Source of the DNA: Bretschneidera sinensis
Taxonomy: Eukaryota > Streptophyta > Magnoliopsida > Brassicales > Akaniaceae
NCBI GenBank assembly: GCA_023935145.1
Contig: CM043698.1
Span: 64,874,001-64,938,000, forward strand
Reading direction: 5' to 3'
DNA: 64,000 bases
Shown here: positions 33,520 to 45,744 of the stretch, one piece after another
How positions within the stretch are numbered: position 1 is the first letter of the stretch
How the letters are laid out: each line of letters starts with the position of its first letter
Made by a program: the position numbers and the translations under genes
The notes under the pieces: model-generated
The model's database searches: none
Told to the model about the DNA's origin: nothing
Seen by the model: only the letters and a program-made list of their open reading frames with translations

Positions 33520-35464
33520 ATGTCTTTAGTAGATAGATTTCATAATAGGCCTGGTAGTGAGGATAGTGGGGATTCATCTAGGGAGTTGGAAGAGGCCATA
33601 GGTATGAGCCTATCTTCCAATGAGGATGTATCATTTGAGAATGTCGAGGCTCGAGAGGTGCCATTGGCCATGGTGCCCTATGTGGTGGTGGAAGAGGAGG
33701 AGGATGAAGAAGACTCTACCTCCGAGGGCGAGGATGAGGTAGACACTGCCTTGGTCTGGATTAAGGGGGACATGGCAGTGGAGAAAAAGGTGTAGTGGTC
33801 GTTCGCGGTGAATGTTGTACCCAGCCAACTGGGGGATGAGAGTCTTGAAGTCATCTGGAGGATGTACCATATCCTTGAGAAATATACCCGTAGGCCAGCT
33901 GGAGTTGGAGAGAAGGCTTGCGATGTCCTCCCGAGCTATGCACTTTACGAGTTATGTGTTTACGAGCAACACATGAAAGCCAGGCTCAAGTTCCTTCTCT
34001 ATCCCTTCTTCTGCACAATGCTATGATTTTTTGACATAATACTGTGTTAGTTAGTGCCGAACTCAGTGAGGCTAATCATGGCCATCATATGTGTCTGCCT
34101 GGAAGTGGGAGGGTTGATGAATATCAATGTTTTCAAGGCTCACTTCTAGATAAGCAAGCATGGTGAATCCGAGTGGGTCATGATTAGCTCGAGGGCGAAG
34201 AGTAGGCTACTGAAGAAGACATCTTCCCCGATCAAGAGGTGAAAGAAGTTCTTCTTCTTCGTCTAGAGCTAAAAGAGTTTTGAAATCCTGCTCTCATGGA
34301 GTTTAGATCGCATGAGCAAGTGCAAGAAGCCACACCTCTTGTTTTGCGAGCAAGAAACGTTGAACTCTATAGTGGTCGTGCCTCTGGATGTGGAGGTCCT
34401 GTATAATAATAAAGAGTTGGCGAGGCGTGGCCTCTGCCATCAATTCCTAGAGAAAACCGTAGAGAGCGATAATCTTCGTGCTTGTGCCCTATTTTTCTAC
34501 TTGTACTTTTTATGTTTTGCTTTGCTTTCTCATACGTTTACTTTATACTTATGCACTTTCTTTTCCATACTTGGGCAGAGGTTGAGGCTACCGCAAGGGC
34601 TAGGGAGCTGGCTAAGAGGATTACCCTGGAAAAAAAGAGGGTGACCCAAGCAAGAAAACAGTTTGTGCAGGCCCAAGGCTCGAGTACGTGGCCACAGGCC
34701 CTCTCCCCTGTTCTTGTTGAAGTTGACAGCCTTCCCGTGCCCTCCCCTAAGCTGAAAGTTATCCCTACTGCACCTCAAACAGAGTTGATACAGGCTTCAT
34801 CTTTGTTCTGGAGTGCTCTTTCGGGGTCCGCGGTCTTCATGCCCAACTGGGGCTTGAAGATTGATGATTTTGTTTTTGTCTATCCCTGGGTAACTCGAGA
34901 GAACCTCGTCATGAGGGTCCCACCTCGTGACCTGATCATGTTTTCACGATGGCTAATCGAGGGGCTTTACTCAGCTACCGAGGCCTTGACCTCCCAGGTA
35001 AAAAGTTATCCATATTTTTTCCTTGTATAATTTATTCTGTTTGGTAGCTAGCATTTTTTCTTCATTTCAATCGGGCGTACTGGTTATTTTGCTTTCGCGC
35101 CATTGCTTGGACACGATCGAGAAGCAGGCTCGGTCTTAGTAAAAGTTGAACGAGTAAAATAATCTCGTTTGTCAGCTATAGGCGTCCCTAGAGGGGGCCA
35201 ACCAGGCCAAGATCGAGGCTACATAGGAAAGGGACGTTGCAGTAGACTCGGAGCAGCGGTTGAGAGAGGAGGCTGAGGCAATTACCTAGAGAGCCGTAAA
35301 GGATGCCCTAGCTGCCTTCAAGGATTCAGATTCGTAATGAGAGGCTGTTAAGAGGGTCGTGGAGGAGTCTCTAACCACTTTTAGGGATTTGGCCTCCAAT
35401 CTAGAGGCCATTGAGGAGGAGGCTGATCAACAATACAAGAAAAAGACTATTCCAAGGCTAAGAA
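33520..35464 (+). pseudogene. element A antisense ORF (Transposase_28-like protein), broken
   Basis: It starts at ATG 33520 with MSLVDRFHNRPG, followed by an acidic stretch EEEEDEEDSTSEGEDEVD. After a stop, a segment containing CDVLPSYALYELCVYEQH and FLLYPFF resembles the plant domain called putative gypsy-type transposon (PF04195, from memory). Another exon-like part (34580-34998), preceded by TTGGGCAG and followed by GTAAAAAG, encodes MPNWGLKIDDFV. A coiled-coil-like part follows from about 35175. Element C encodes the same succession. Function is unknown. It lies opposite to gag-pol. Confidence 0.72.
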
Positions 35465-36590
35465 GTGGGCTTGCGATCGAGGTGAGAGGATTTGCTTGAG
35501 GTTTGCTGACAGAAGCTATAGACTTGGCTTATATTTTCTTGTTCTGCCTATAGTTGCCTCCGGCGGATAGTCCTCCACATATCGTTTTGATGACGTTGGT
35601 GACTATGACTTTTTAGCTTCCTTGGTCAGACCCTTCTTGGGTCGGCTTAGGACTTCTTCTTGGAGCTCAACGCTCTCGGTCTTGGCCAGAAAGATGTCTT
35701 GGACTTTTTCTAGATCAGTCGGGCATTCTCCTTTGTCATGATCCCGTAAATTCTTTCAAGTACCCTCGATTAATGAGGGATTCAATTTGTTGTTTCATGG
35801 TATGGTACTCCTCATTATCATGCCCATGGTTCATATGGAATCGACACCACTTGCTCTGATCTCCGTTGAGGTGTTGTGGCTTCGGGGGCCATCGAAAGAT
35901 CACTTTATCCTAAACTTGCATCAGGACATTGGTCCTAGACACATTGAGAGGAATAAAACTTTCAAAACGGGTGATAGCTTTATATTTGCCCTCGTGATAG
36001 GGTTTTTTAGTTGTCCAACCACGAGGATCTTCGGTGTCTTTCCTCTTCCTCTCTATTTCTCCTTCCCTTTCCCTTCGAAAAGCTTGATCGTCTTTGGCTA
36101 ACATGTACCTCTCTTCGTGGGTCAAGACCTCGTTCATGTCTCTAGGTAGTCGCCTGGTAAGTTTGGAGCTGAAAATTTCAGATCTCAGTCCATTTTTGAA
36201 TGCCAACATCTGTACGTTGGGATCGGGGTCAGGGATCTCCCATGAGACAGCGTTGAACCTTGAGATGTAGGTTCGAAGCCTTTCCCCTCGATACTGAATA
36301 ATGTTAAATAGGCTTTCCAAGGTATTCTTTGGTCCTTTGCTGCTAAGGAAGTGGGAAGTAAAGGCATAGCTAATCTCTTTGAAGGTGCCAATGCTTCCGG
36401 CTTCAGCCAAGAATACCACATAATGGTAGCTTTTTCAAGCGTCAAGGGAAACACTCGGCATATAATAGGACCAGAATACCGATATAGCATCATAGTGGTC
36501 TTATAATGCTATAGGTGGTCCAAGGAGTCTATCGAGCCGTCATAAGGCTTGATTCATGGTATTTGAAAATTTAGCAGGAACAAAGCTTTG
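35465..36590 (-). pseudogene. element A second, misplaced gag segment
   Basis: On the - strand 36419-35910 is open and encodes a Tat-type gag capsid region (EISYAFTSHFLSSK, RLRTYISRFNAVSWEIPD, LPRDMNEVLTHEERYML). A zinc-finger-like WCRFHMNHGHD follows near 35840-35800. The same region occurs again in its proper place at 41651-43060. Here it sits where integrase should be. At 35465-35500 a short stretch matches integrase DNA of element C (about 60826-60860), so junctions exist on both sides. Confidence 0.75.
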
Positions 36591-37640
36591 AGAATTTCTT
36601 GTGTGAATGGTAAGGTGTCGTGAGGCCTCTCTTGTACAACTGGCCGTCTATGACCTCATATCGTGATGCCCAAGAGACGATTTTCCCAACTTTCCTTTTC
36701 TGCTTAGGGAGCTTGCGTTACGTAAATATCGAAGGATTGAATCAAACCAAGTTTCTTCCTCGGTAACCGACATCACGAGGATCTTCTCAATGCTTGGTAC
36801 AGTAAGTGTCTCGAGGTACATGGCCTGGGTCAGCTCGGGCCGACAGGCGGAGGGGAGTCAAGTTAAAGAATCAACTTTCAAGTTTTCCACCCGGGGAACC
36901 TGGGTGATCTAGAACACTCTGAATCTGGTGGCGAGTTCCTTAGCTTTCTCAAGGTAACGAGTAATTTTTTTTCTTCTCAGGCTTCGAATTCTCTGTTAAT
37001 TAGATTTACTACCAGTTGTGAGTCACTATACGCATCTAGGGCCTTGACAACCATTGGCTTGGCTAATTTTATTCCGACAAGTAATGCCTCATACTCAACT
37101 TCATTTTTGGAGGCCCTGAACCCGAACCTCAAGGCATACTTGATGGTGAAACCATCTGAACTGCACAAGATAATACTAGCCCCATTTCCGGCGCTGTTGG
37201 AGGGTCCACCGACATTGAGGGTCTATTGTGGAATTCGCTCAGCCACTTCTGGGTCTAGGGTTGTGTCTGATCTCACTTGGAGTGTTGTCTCTACGATGAA
37301 GTCTGCGAGAGTCTGAGCTTTGATGGCCTTGTAGGGATGATATCGGATGTTGAACTCACCAAGCTCTATGGGCCACTTGACCATCCTCCTGGAGTTGTTC
37401 GGCTTATGGTACACTTGTTTTAGCGGTTGGTCCGTTAGGAGGATGATGGCGTACGCTTGAAAATACGGCCGGAGCTTCCATGCGGTGATTAGGAGGGCGT
37501 ATGCCATTTTTTCTATCGGGAGATACCGTGTTTCTGCATCATAGAGGATTTTGCTCACATAATATATAGGTCTCTGGACGTCTGCTTCTTCTCGGATCAG
37601 GACAGAGGCCACCACTTCCTGTCTGGCTAACAGATACAAA
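36591..37640 (-). pseudogene. element A RNase H and start of integrase region
   Basis: The - strand 37639-37223 encodes YYVSKILYDAETRYLPIEK and MVKWPIELGEFNIRY, which belong to the RNase H domain after reverse transcriptase. Then 37168-36977 encodes YALRFGFRASKNEVEYEALL, the second RNase H of Tat elements. Further on (about 36980-36600) a decayed linker towards integrase is visible, after which gag sequence begins. The integrase core is missing. Confidence 0.8.
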
Positions 37641-38938
37641 AAAAAGTTTTTCGCCAGTGACAGGCTTGGTTAGAAATGGGGGCGAGCTCAAATATTCTTT
37701 CAGTTCTTCAAATATTTTTTGACAGTCTTTAGTCCAGGTGAAGTATTTCGCTTTTCTGGTGGTTTTGAAGAAAGGGAGGCACTTCTCCACGGACTTCGAC
37801 ATAAAATAGTTGAGTGCAGCTACCCGCCCCGTTAATCGGTGTACTTCTTTTATCATCTGAGGGGGGTCATACTAAGGATAGCCTCGATTTTTTTATGAGT
37901 TGGCCTCTATTCCCATTTATGTTACCATAAAGCCGATGAACTTTCCCTCGGTGACTCCAAAAGCATATTTCGCTAGGTTTAGTTTAATCAATGGTACTGA
38001 AGTACCTCGAATGCTTCTTTTAAGTAGGCTTCATGATGTATGGCCTCGACGCTCTTGACTAGTATGTCGTCTACGTAGACATCCATGTTTCTCCCGATCT
38101 GTCTGTAGAAGATCTTGTTCACCAACCTTTGGTAGGTTGCCCTAACATTTTTAAGTCCGAAGGGCATGATCTTGTAACAGTATAACCCTTGGCATGTGAC
38201 GAATGCTGTTTTTTCCTAGTCAGGCTCGCGCATGATGATATGGTTTTAGCTAGAATAGGCGTGCATGAAGGTCGCATCGATAAGCTGATCGATCCGCGGC
38301 AGTGGAAAGCTGTCCTTCGGGCAAGTTTTGTTCAGGTCCGCGAAATTGATGTTGATTCGCCACTTATCGTTGGCTTTTGTTTTTTTACCATTACCACGTT
38401 GGAAACCCAGTTGGGATAGTTCGTCTCTTGGACAAAGTTAGCTTCGAGCAACTTGTTTACTTCGGCTTTGATAGCGGCTTGCCGTTCGAGGGCTAACAAC
38501 CTCTTCTTTTGGATGACTGGTTTGTGGCTTGGGTCAACGTTTAATTGGTGCACAATGATTTTTGGGCTAATTCCGGGCATGTCTAAGGCCGATCATGCGA
38601 ATAGATCCTGATTATTTCGGAAGAAGGAAGGCAAGGATATTCTGGGGCCATCGAGAAGGTTAGAACCAATTTGGACCGTTCGGGAAGCGTCTTCACCGAG
38701 AGGGACTACGATTAGTTCTTCCAAGGGTTAACCTTTGGGGGCTCTTTCCTCATCTCTGAAGTCTTCTACCTCAAGAGAGAGGGTCCCTGTTCTCTTCCCC
38801 CCTCTCACGACGTTTAGGTAGCAGGATTTGAAAATTTGTTGGTTCCTCTGACGTCACCTACCCTGTTGTCGGTGGGGAACTTCATTTTCAAATGGTAGGT
38901 GAAGATGACTACTTTAAGTTTATTAAGGGTGGGCCTAC
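37641..38938 (-). pseudogene. element A reverse transcriptase (broken)
   Basis: From 38580 the - strand encodes HQLNVDPSHKPVIQKKR and FVQETNYPNWVSNVVMVKK. Then follow CPKDSFPLPRIDQLID-type sequence, MPFGLKN and the catalytic YVDDILVKS (YVDD at about 38077-38066). The end reads GRVAALNYFMSKS and EELKEYLSSPPFLTKP. Stops and shifts interrupt it. The stretch 38938-38900 (PTLNKLKVVIFTYHLKMKF type) is the protease-RT linker cut by the solo LTR. Confidence 0.85.
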
Positions 38939-41549
38939 TGTAATACCTGTATTCGTAAAGTGAGGGCAAAGAAGTAATTTAATAAATACGACATGAAATT
39001 TAAATAATATTGTTACGCGAAGAATTTAGTATCGAATTAAAAAATTTTCTGAAAAAAAAAATTTAGAGACGTGGACGTCATTAAAAGAAAAGAAAAAAAG
39101 TTAATTTTTTTTTAAAAAAAAAGGTCCAGAACGTTTAGGGAGGAGCAGAAGAAGAAAAAGGAAAAAAAAAGAAGATTTAAAAAAAAAGTCAAACAAAAAA
39201 CAAAAGTAAAAAAAAAAAAACGGTAGCTGAAATCGTGGTTGCCACTTGCTGCCAAAGTTAGGCCAAAGTTTCTAAATGAAAAACAAGTATAAAACACGTG
39301 GAGGGAGGAGAGGAAAAAGGGCTGCTTGAGTTGAAAATTTTTTAGCTGTCGAGAGTTTTTGTGTTGCAGCCAACTTATATATATACACACACTAACTTGT
39401 AAATGCAAATTTTTCCTTATCGATTTCGTTAGTTTTCTTTCAAATTTCTCTATTTTCCCTAAACACTTGGGGAGTCAAAAAAATGCTAAAAGAACAAAAT
39501 TTTGGAGGAGTTTTCTGTGGAATTTTATAGAGAATCACGAAAAACTATCAGAAAAACAAAAGGTAATAATGTAATGGTTATTTTTGAATTTATGACATTT
39601 ATGAAGTTTTCCTGAATTCAAAGTGGGAATTTTCAAAGTGTGTGGTTTATATCAGATTGAAGAATAAATTAGAAAATTTATATAAATATGGTGTCAGGTG
39701 TTGACGATCTAAAACTGGGGGAATTTCTGAGAGAAACAAGAAAGGCAAGGAGGTGATCTACGAGTAGTTTTAAGAGCTACGTGGTGAGCTGGATTTACTT
39801 TAAGTAGTCTAAATAAAAATCAATTATTTGGTGATAATATTAAATTTAATTATTAACGTTTGATTGGGTGGTAGATAAATCTTTGGGTGGATAGATGTGG
39901 TATAAATGTTGAAATCATACAAAATTATTATGTGAGAAGAAATATTATTGGAAAAAATGAGTTGATTTAATAAAAGAAAAATGAGAAGTGAAATTCTTGA
40001 TGAGTTATGGTTGAGATTTTTATATGAATTTTTGAGGAGATAAATTTTAATGGATCTTAACAAAACTTTGATAGATGATTTGACGAGATTTGGGATGAAA
40101 TTTAGTGAATCGTGACAAGTTTTAATGGATGATTTGATGTGATTTGGGATGAGAGAGTCTTAGGGGAAAATTTTATATAAATTTGAGAATGATCAGGAAT
40201 GGCAATTAATTGTTTTAAAATTATGTTGTTTTTATGTTACTGTTCATCTGTTCATTTGATATCACTGCTTACATGCATAAGCATTAAATGAGAAAGAAAA
40301 GAACCGAGAAGACAGTCAGTCTAATAAAAATGAAAGAACCAGGAAGGCAGCCGGCTAATAAAAATGAAAGAACCGAGAAGGTAGCCGGTTTTATGAAAAT
40401 GAAAGAACCCGGAAGGTAGTCGGTCTAATAAAAAAGAAAAGAACGGACAAGGCAGCCGGTCTAATAAAAATGAAAGAACAGGGAAGACAACCGATCTTAT
40501 GAAAATGAAAGAACCGGGAAGGCAGCGTGTGTAATAAAAATGAAAGAACTGGGAAGGTAGCCGGTCTTATGAAAATGAAAGAACCGAAAAGGAAGTCGGT
40601 CTTATGAAAATGAAAGAACCAAGAAGGCAGCCAATCTTATAAAAATGAAAGAACCGAGAAGGCAACCAGTCTAAATAAGAATGAAAGAACTGGGAAGACA
40701 GCCAGTCTAAGATAATGACAACCTGTTGATAGGTGGGAAGACGTTCCCATCATAATCATTCATGTATTACAATTGTTTTAATTATTGCTGCATTTTTTAA
40801 ATATTGATGTGTGATGTATTAATTGTGAATTAAATTATAGATGATTGAGTCTCACAGAAAGAGACAGTTATGATGATAAGATTATTGAAATTCTGAGGTG
40901 TGGTGTATTATTGTGAATTTAATTATAGATGATTGAGTCTCACAGAAAGAGACAGTTATGACGATAATATGATTGAAATGCTGAGGTGTGGTGTGTTATT
41001 GTTATGGTGGACTTATGATGTGAACCTCATTGCGAGGAAATTATGAAATAATTGATGGTATTGAGGTGAACCAATAAATAAGAGGAAGAGAATAATAGAG
41101 AATGAATGTTATGACATGGGTAATGATAGTATAGTGCTAGTATCAAGTGTAGAAGATATAAATTGATTTAAATATTAAAAGACTGTTTATACAAATGAGT
41201 ACTTTTAGTAAATTTAATTCACTGAGCTTGTGAAGCTCACTCCTCATTGTACAATGATTTTCAGGTAACAGGTTTGACAAATAGTTTGGTGAGTTGAAGT
41301 TCAGAAGAAATCAGTTTCTGTATGCCACGTACGTGTCAACATCCTTAGACTAATGAGAAAATAAGATGAAAAAAATTTTATTTGTAAACATTTATGCATT
41401 TTACATCGCATAGAATATTTAAAGACCAGATTGATATAAAATTCTTTTGGTGTTATTTATTTTTATTGTTGCATATATATGCCGTGCTGGGATTCTCAAA
41501 ATATGATGACACCGTTTTGGGGGTGGCCAACCCGGGATGGGTCGTTACA
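38939..41549. repeat. 2.6-kb solo LTR nested in element A
   Basis: It starts TGTAATACC and ends GGTCGTTACA. CCTAC flanks it on both sides (38934-38938 and 41550-41554), so the ends are exact. There is no coding region. Such ends are common in large plant Ty3/gypsy LTRs. It holds a TATATATATA motif at about 39376-39387, a 35-bp tandem array (40295-40715) and a roughly 80-bp duplication (40838-40995). It formed by recombination between the two LTRs of an element that had landed in the protease-RT linker of element A. Confidence 0.9.
40295..40715. repeat. 35-36-bp tandem array inside the solo LTR
   Basis: About twelve head-to-tail units are spaced 34-36 bp apart. They carry AAAATGAAAGAACCGGGAAG and GCAGCCGGTCTA type blocks. 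The units touch each other, so it is a minisatellite. Confidence 0.9.
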
Positions 41550-41554
41550 CCTAC

Positions 41555-43060
41555 CGAGGATCATGTTATAAGACGACGGTTACTTGACTATCAGGAAAGT
41601 AGTCTATACAGTAGTTGTTTGTGAGGCCACCCTCGCAGTGACTGAGAGAACTATGTTACCTTCGGCGAACACCAGTCGCTCGAAAAACTGTACAGTGGGG
41701 TGGAGATTGGTTCCAATTGAGCATTTTCCAATTGCATTTGCCAGAAGGCATCATAAAACAGGATATCGACCGAGCTTCCGTTATCGACCAGGATGCGCTT
41801 AATGTCGTGGTTGGCCACCAGAAGAGAGACCACTAAGACATCGTAATGTGGGGTTTGTACTCTATCCAGATTGTTATCTGTAAAGGAGATCGTTTGGTCC
41901 ACCTTTCTGTGCTTATGGGGCCTGCTGACGGATGCCACAAACTTAGCGTAAGCCTTTTCGCTATATACTGAGTTGCCCCCGGCAGCGGGGCCTCTGCAAA
42001 TTGTCTTGATGATCTTGGTGGCTTTCGGATCTTTTTGGTTGGGCTTTCCTCTGTTCTGGCTCAGGCTTCTTTGGGGGGCTTGGCATCCTCGGCTTTGACT
42101 TGGTGGACTCTCGGGACTTCTCTTGAGTCGTTCGGGCCTTTTCCCTTGCTGTGGTCTGGTAAACTCTTTCAATTGCCTTCTATTGATGAGGGCCTCGATT
42201 TTTTGTTTCAGGGCGAGGCACTCTTCGGTATCATGTCCATGGTTTTTATGTAACCGACACCACTTGCTTTGATCTCCACTGAGGCACAGCGGCATCGGGG
42301 GCTATTGGAGTATTGTTCTTTCTTGGAGCTGCATCAGGACGTTTATCCTAGACGCATCGAGCGAAGTAAAACTTTTAAAGTAACTAGGGGCTTTATACTT
42401 ATCTTCGCGAAGGGGTCACTTGGTTGGTTTGTGGGGAGGGTCGAGGGGGTCCTTTATCTTTTTCTCCATGTCCCCTTTTATTTCTCTCTGGAAGACTTGG
42501 TCATCTTCCACTAGCATGTATTTTTCGACCCGGGCTAGGACCTCGTTCATGTCACTGGGTGGTCACCTAGTGAGTTAGGAACTAAAGATCTCAGATCTTA
42601 GTCCCTTCTTGAATGCTAGTATCTGGACGTTGGGGCCGAGGTCAGGGATATCCCAAGCAGCAGCGTTGAATCTTGATATATAGGCTTGAATTATTTCTCC
42701 CCGAAGTTGGATGATAATGAACAGAGACTCTGAGGTCTTCTTAGGCCTCTTGCTGCTAAGGAAGTGGGACGCGAAGGCGTAGCTGAACTATTTGAAAGTT
42801 TCGATGTTCCCTGCTTTCTCGAGCGTCAGGGGGAGCACTTGGCACATAACCGGGTCGGAATGCCAATGTAATTTCATGGTAGTTTTATAATGTTGTAGAT
42901 GATCCTAGGGGTCTGCTAAACTGTTGTAGTGCTTGATTTGGGGAATTCAGAAGCTCGTCGAGAGCGGGGCTTCGAGGACCTCTTGAGTAAATGACAGGTC
43001 TTGAATGCTGGTCTTAGTGGCTCCCCTACCTATGTTCCTAGTGATGTTTTTGGGTGGCAT
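41555..43060 (-). pseudogene. element A gag and protease (broken)
   Basis: It starts at ATG 43060 with MPPKNITRNIGRGATK. A capsid region with stops (SHFLSSK; YISRFNAAAWDIPD type) follows, then an open part 42295-41651. That part encodes a zinc-finger-like WCRLHKNHGHDTEEC and the retropepsin-like site ILVDNGSSVDILF (about 41791-41753; DNG in place of the usual DTG/DSG, a form common in Tat elements). The end runs into the MILGRP linker where the solo LTR is inserted. Confidence 0.85.
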
Positions 43061-43139
43061 GGCAACAGATGAGTTCTTTTAGACTTCTCCACTTTTACTG
43101 TAAGCGAGAGATAGTGGTTTCTCATGGATAGTACCAATC

Positions 43140-43759
43140 TGTTAATGCTTAAAATCTACGGATGAGTTGGAGGTCAGTGCTTCGACGGCCTGTACAAAGA
43201 AATATGGGTGAACTAGAGAGTTACTGGAGGGAAAATTAGGGGTGATGCTTCCTGAGACACTCCGACGCTCTTGTTAATACAAGGTCTTGAGAAAATTGGG
43301 AGAATTATGATTAGTGCTTTAGTAATGAGTTTGTGAAAACTGAAGATGGTTTAGATTCACATACCTTGGAGCTTTTATAGTACTCAGAGGCGAGGTTGGC
43401 CACGTGTTGGGGATAGGACAATCCCGGAGATCCTGTTCTTCAGGTGGGGGATCTAGTTGTGTGTCATGGGATGGCCCAATCCCTGTAATCACGGTCACAG
43501 TTTTACGTAGAGGAGCTCATGCGTGACGACAGTGTCACCAACTGCTCGTCCACGTGTCGTCAGGTTATTGGGGAGGAGTTGTCCATATGTCATTAGGCTA
43601 TTAGAGGGGAGCGATCCACGCGTCATCAGGGCATTAAAAGGGAGCCATCCACATGTCATCAGGCTATTGGAGGGCGCATCGTTGGCTGCCATTAGGCTAT
43701 TAGAGGGGAGTCGTCCACATGTCATCAGGCTATTTGAGGGTGCATTATTGGCTGTATCA
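43140..43759 (-). repeat. element A 5' LTR (right in window)
   Basis: It is 620 bp. It is bounded by the primer site on its left and the ACTTC target duplication on its right. Internal tandem copies of TCATCAGGCTATT-type sequence (about 43555-43740) outnumber those of the other LTR. Confidence 0.88.
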
Positions 43760-43764
43760 ACTTC

Positions 43765-44276
43765 TCTTGGCATTTTCTATTACTAGGGTATCTCCAAAAG
43801 TATAACAAGTACCCCATGGCTCTCTGGACTTGTGGAGGAAGTGGGTTGGTTGGCCATGGGTTGGCTTAGGTAAGGATGGTTCAATTTTTTCAATAAACTA
43901 ACTATATCTCTATACGAGCCCAACTCTTTTAAATAACTATGAATTTGACTACATATAAAACTTCCAAATCTTGTTTTTAATTAATATATTAAATATATAT
44001 GTTGGTCTTTCTGATGAAGGAGCATAATTATGAAAAATTTAGTCTTCTTACGGTTACTAATACAATTTTCTTGGATAAGGTTTTCATATTGAAGAGGTTA
44101 GTCAAAAACTCAATCTTGTGTATCAAAATTTAGTTAAGAAATCTCAAATTTCCATAAATAGCTAATCTATCAAACTTTCCCTTTTTATATAATTAGAAGA
44201 AACAATACATCATTTATGAGGGAGGAAAATCGAGCCTATGCCCAAGTGAGCAGGTTGGGCGAGGTGTTCTTACCAT
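43765..44276. other. intergenic DNA between element A and the LINE
   Basis: About 0.5 kb of AT-rich DNA with no gene recognised. Confidence 0.5.
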
Positions 44277-45108
44277 TTTTTTAAGAAATGAGAAAGGATA
44301 TAAAAGAAACCAAAACCATTACAACTGTTCTTGGTTGACCAAAGACTATAAAGTGAGGAGTCTCTCTCAACCAAAAATTATATTTGCGACTTAATAAACC
44401 ATCTCTAGCCAAGTGGTGAGCCACCTCATTAGCAAAACGAAGCATATGCTTGTAGGATACTTGCAAAGTGCTCGCTAACAACTTGATGTCTTCTATGACT
44501 ATACCAACAAACGAAAGATTATCCTAAACAAATTTGTAACTATTCACCACTTGTAACGAATCACTATCCATGACTATTATACGCTCCCTAAATTTGATCA
44601 CTAGCTTGAGACCAACAAACATAGCAAAAGCTTCACTTAATAGAGGATCTCGAACATTCTTAAACCTATGAGAGCAAGCCGATACCACCTTACCATCTCA
44701 ATTACGCATAACTGCACCAAACCCTCCCCTATGTTCCTATTTTGACCAAGACCCATTATCGTTCACCTTATAGAATTCTACTTGTGGTGGCTACCGCAAT
44801 GAAGGAGGAGTAGGATGGATATTGCTTGATGACTTCATTTGGGCAGCTTAATACTTAGACAATAAAGAATAAGCAAACCTCACTAGCTCAGAAGCACCTC
44901 GAAAAGACTGCCTTAACCTGATTTGATTTCGACCATTCCAAATGTTCCCCAACACCGCCACCACCATCTCAAATTGCTCATTTGTGAGAACTTTAGATAA
45001 AGCCTAAACCCAATCAACCATACTTAACCCTTGAGACCTGATCTAAGACAATGAAAATGGAAGTTCCCACCAAATTCCATCAATGAACGAGCAATCCTTA
45101 AGCAGGTG
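44277..45108 (-). pseudogene. LINE, 3' part: zinc-finger end and RNase H (broken)
   Basis: Reading the - strand from 45108, segments resemble the IWNGRNQIRLRQ part after the reverse transcriptase zinc finger. Then follow RNase H blocks: FYKVNDNGSWSK, DGKVVSACSHRF, SEAFAMFVGLKLVIKF, VMDSDSLQVVNSY and EVAHHLARDGLLS. Stops interrupt them. The element ends with TTTCTTAAAAAAA (44285-44273), a short A tail. The 5' continuation lies beyond element B at 52122. Confidence 0.78.
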
Positions 45109-45744
45109 TGTTGATGCTAAAAAAATGGACGAGGACGTCTAGTCTTCAATGGCCTTCAATGCAGTGTTGTTGAAGGTTGGTGTAGATGAGAAAACCCTGG
45201 ACTGGAAAACTTATTCGTATTGAAAGTGTTCGTACTCCTGAAAAAGAAGTCTCCCAAAGTTTTTACACTCTGATGGTTAAGTTAACAAACACTCTTTGAG
45301 GTGAACGAAGAAAGGATGTAGAGGCAGAGGGATAATTAGGAGGAGAATAGAGCTTGGTTAGCCTTATATTTTTCTCAGATTTTTCCTTTTTGTTATTGGG
45401 ATTCTCTCTGTTTTCTATCTCTTTTTGGGGAGTGTATGATTGTGTTTGGATCTTGCATTTTCTTCTTATCTGGCTTGTTTATCTCTATATCTATACATGC
45501 ATGTGTCTTTAATCCAAGGGTAGGAACCCTTTTATATAGGTGCTAGTATGTTCCATGGCTGATTCTTAGAAGTGTGAGAGTGTTTAACTGAGGCGCCTAC
45601 ACCACGAGCCTCATAACAGACAACTTTTTATACTTGAGGAATAGTTTCCTTTTGAGTTGTCCCATCATCATGTCAAGAGGCTACGTTACCTTTGCCAATC
45701 TAGGTCAATTCATCACTCGGGAGTTATTAATGAGCCACGTTTCA

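Larger units (their letters stand above)
31804..43759 (-). mobile_element. element A: Ty3/gypsy (Tat-type) retrotransposon, rearranged, with nested solo LTR
   Basis: It is flanked by ACTTC (31799-31803 and 43760-43764). LTRs are at 31804-32390 and 43140-43759; on the - strand they start TGATACAGCC and end in a ..AACA motif. Reading the - strand the order is 5' LTR, primer site (43139-43120), gag, protease, reverse transcriptase, RNase H, integrase start, a second gag segment, an antisense ORF on the + strand, a 48-bp repeat array, a polypurine tract (GGAAGTGGGGGGCCTT) and 3' LTR. A 2.6-kb solo LTR is nested at 38939-41549. All coding parts have stops or shifts. The antisense ORF and gag type point to the Tat lineage. 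Confidence 0.9.

Noticed and set aside
40295..40715. Regular repeats resembling a CRISPR array
   Set aside because: Units of 35-36 bp touch each other with no spacers, inside a plant LTR. The same holds for the 48-bp arrays at 32448-32650 and 54560-55420. These are minisatellites.
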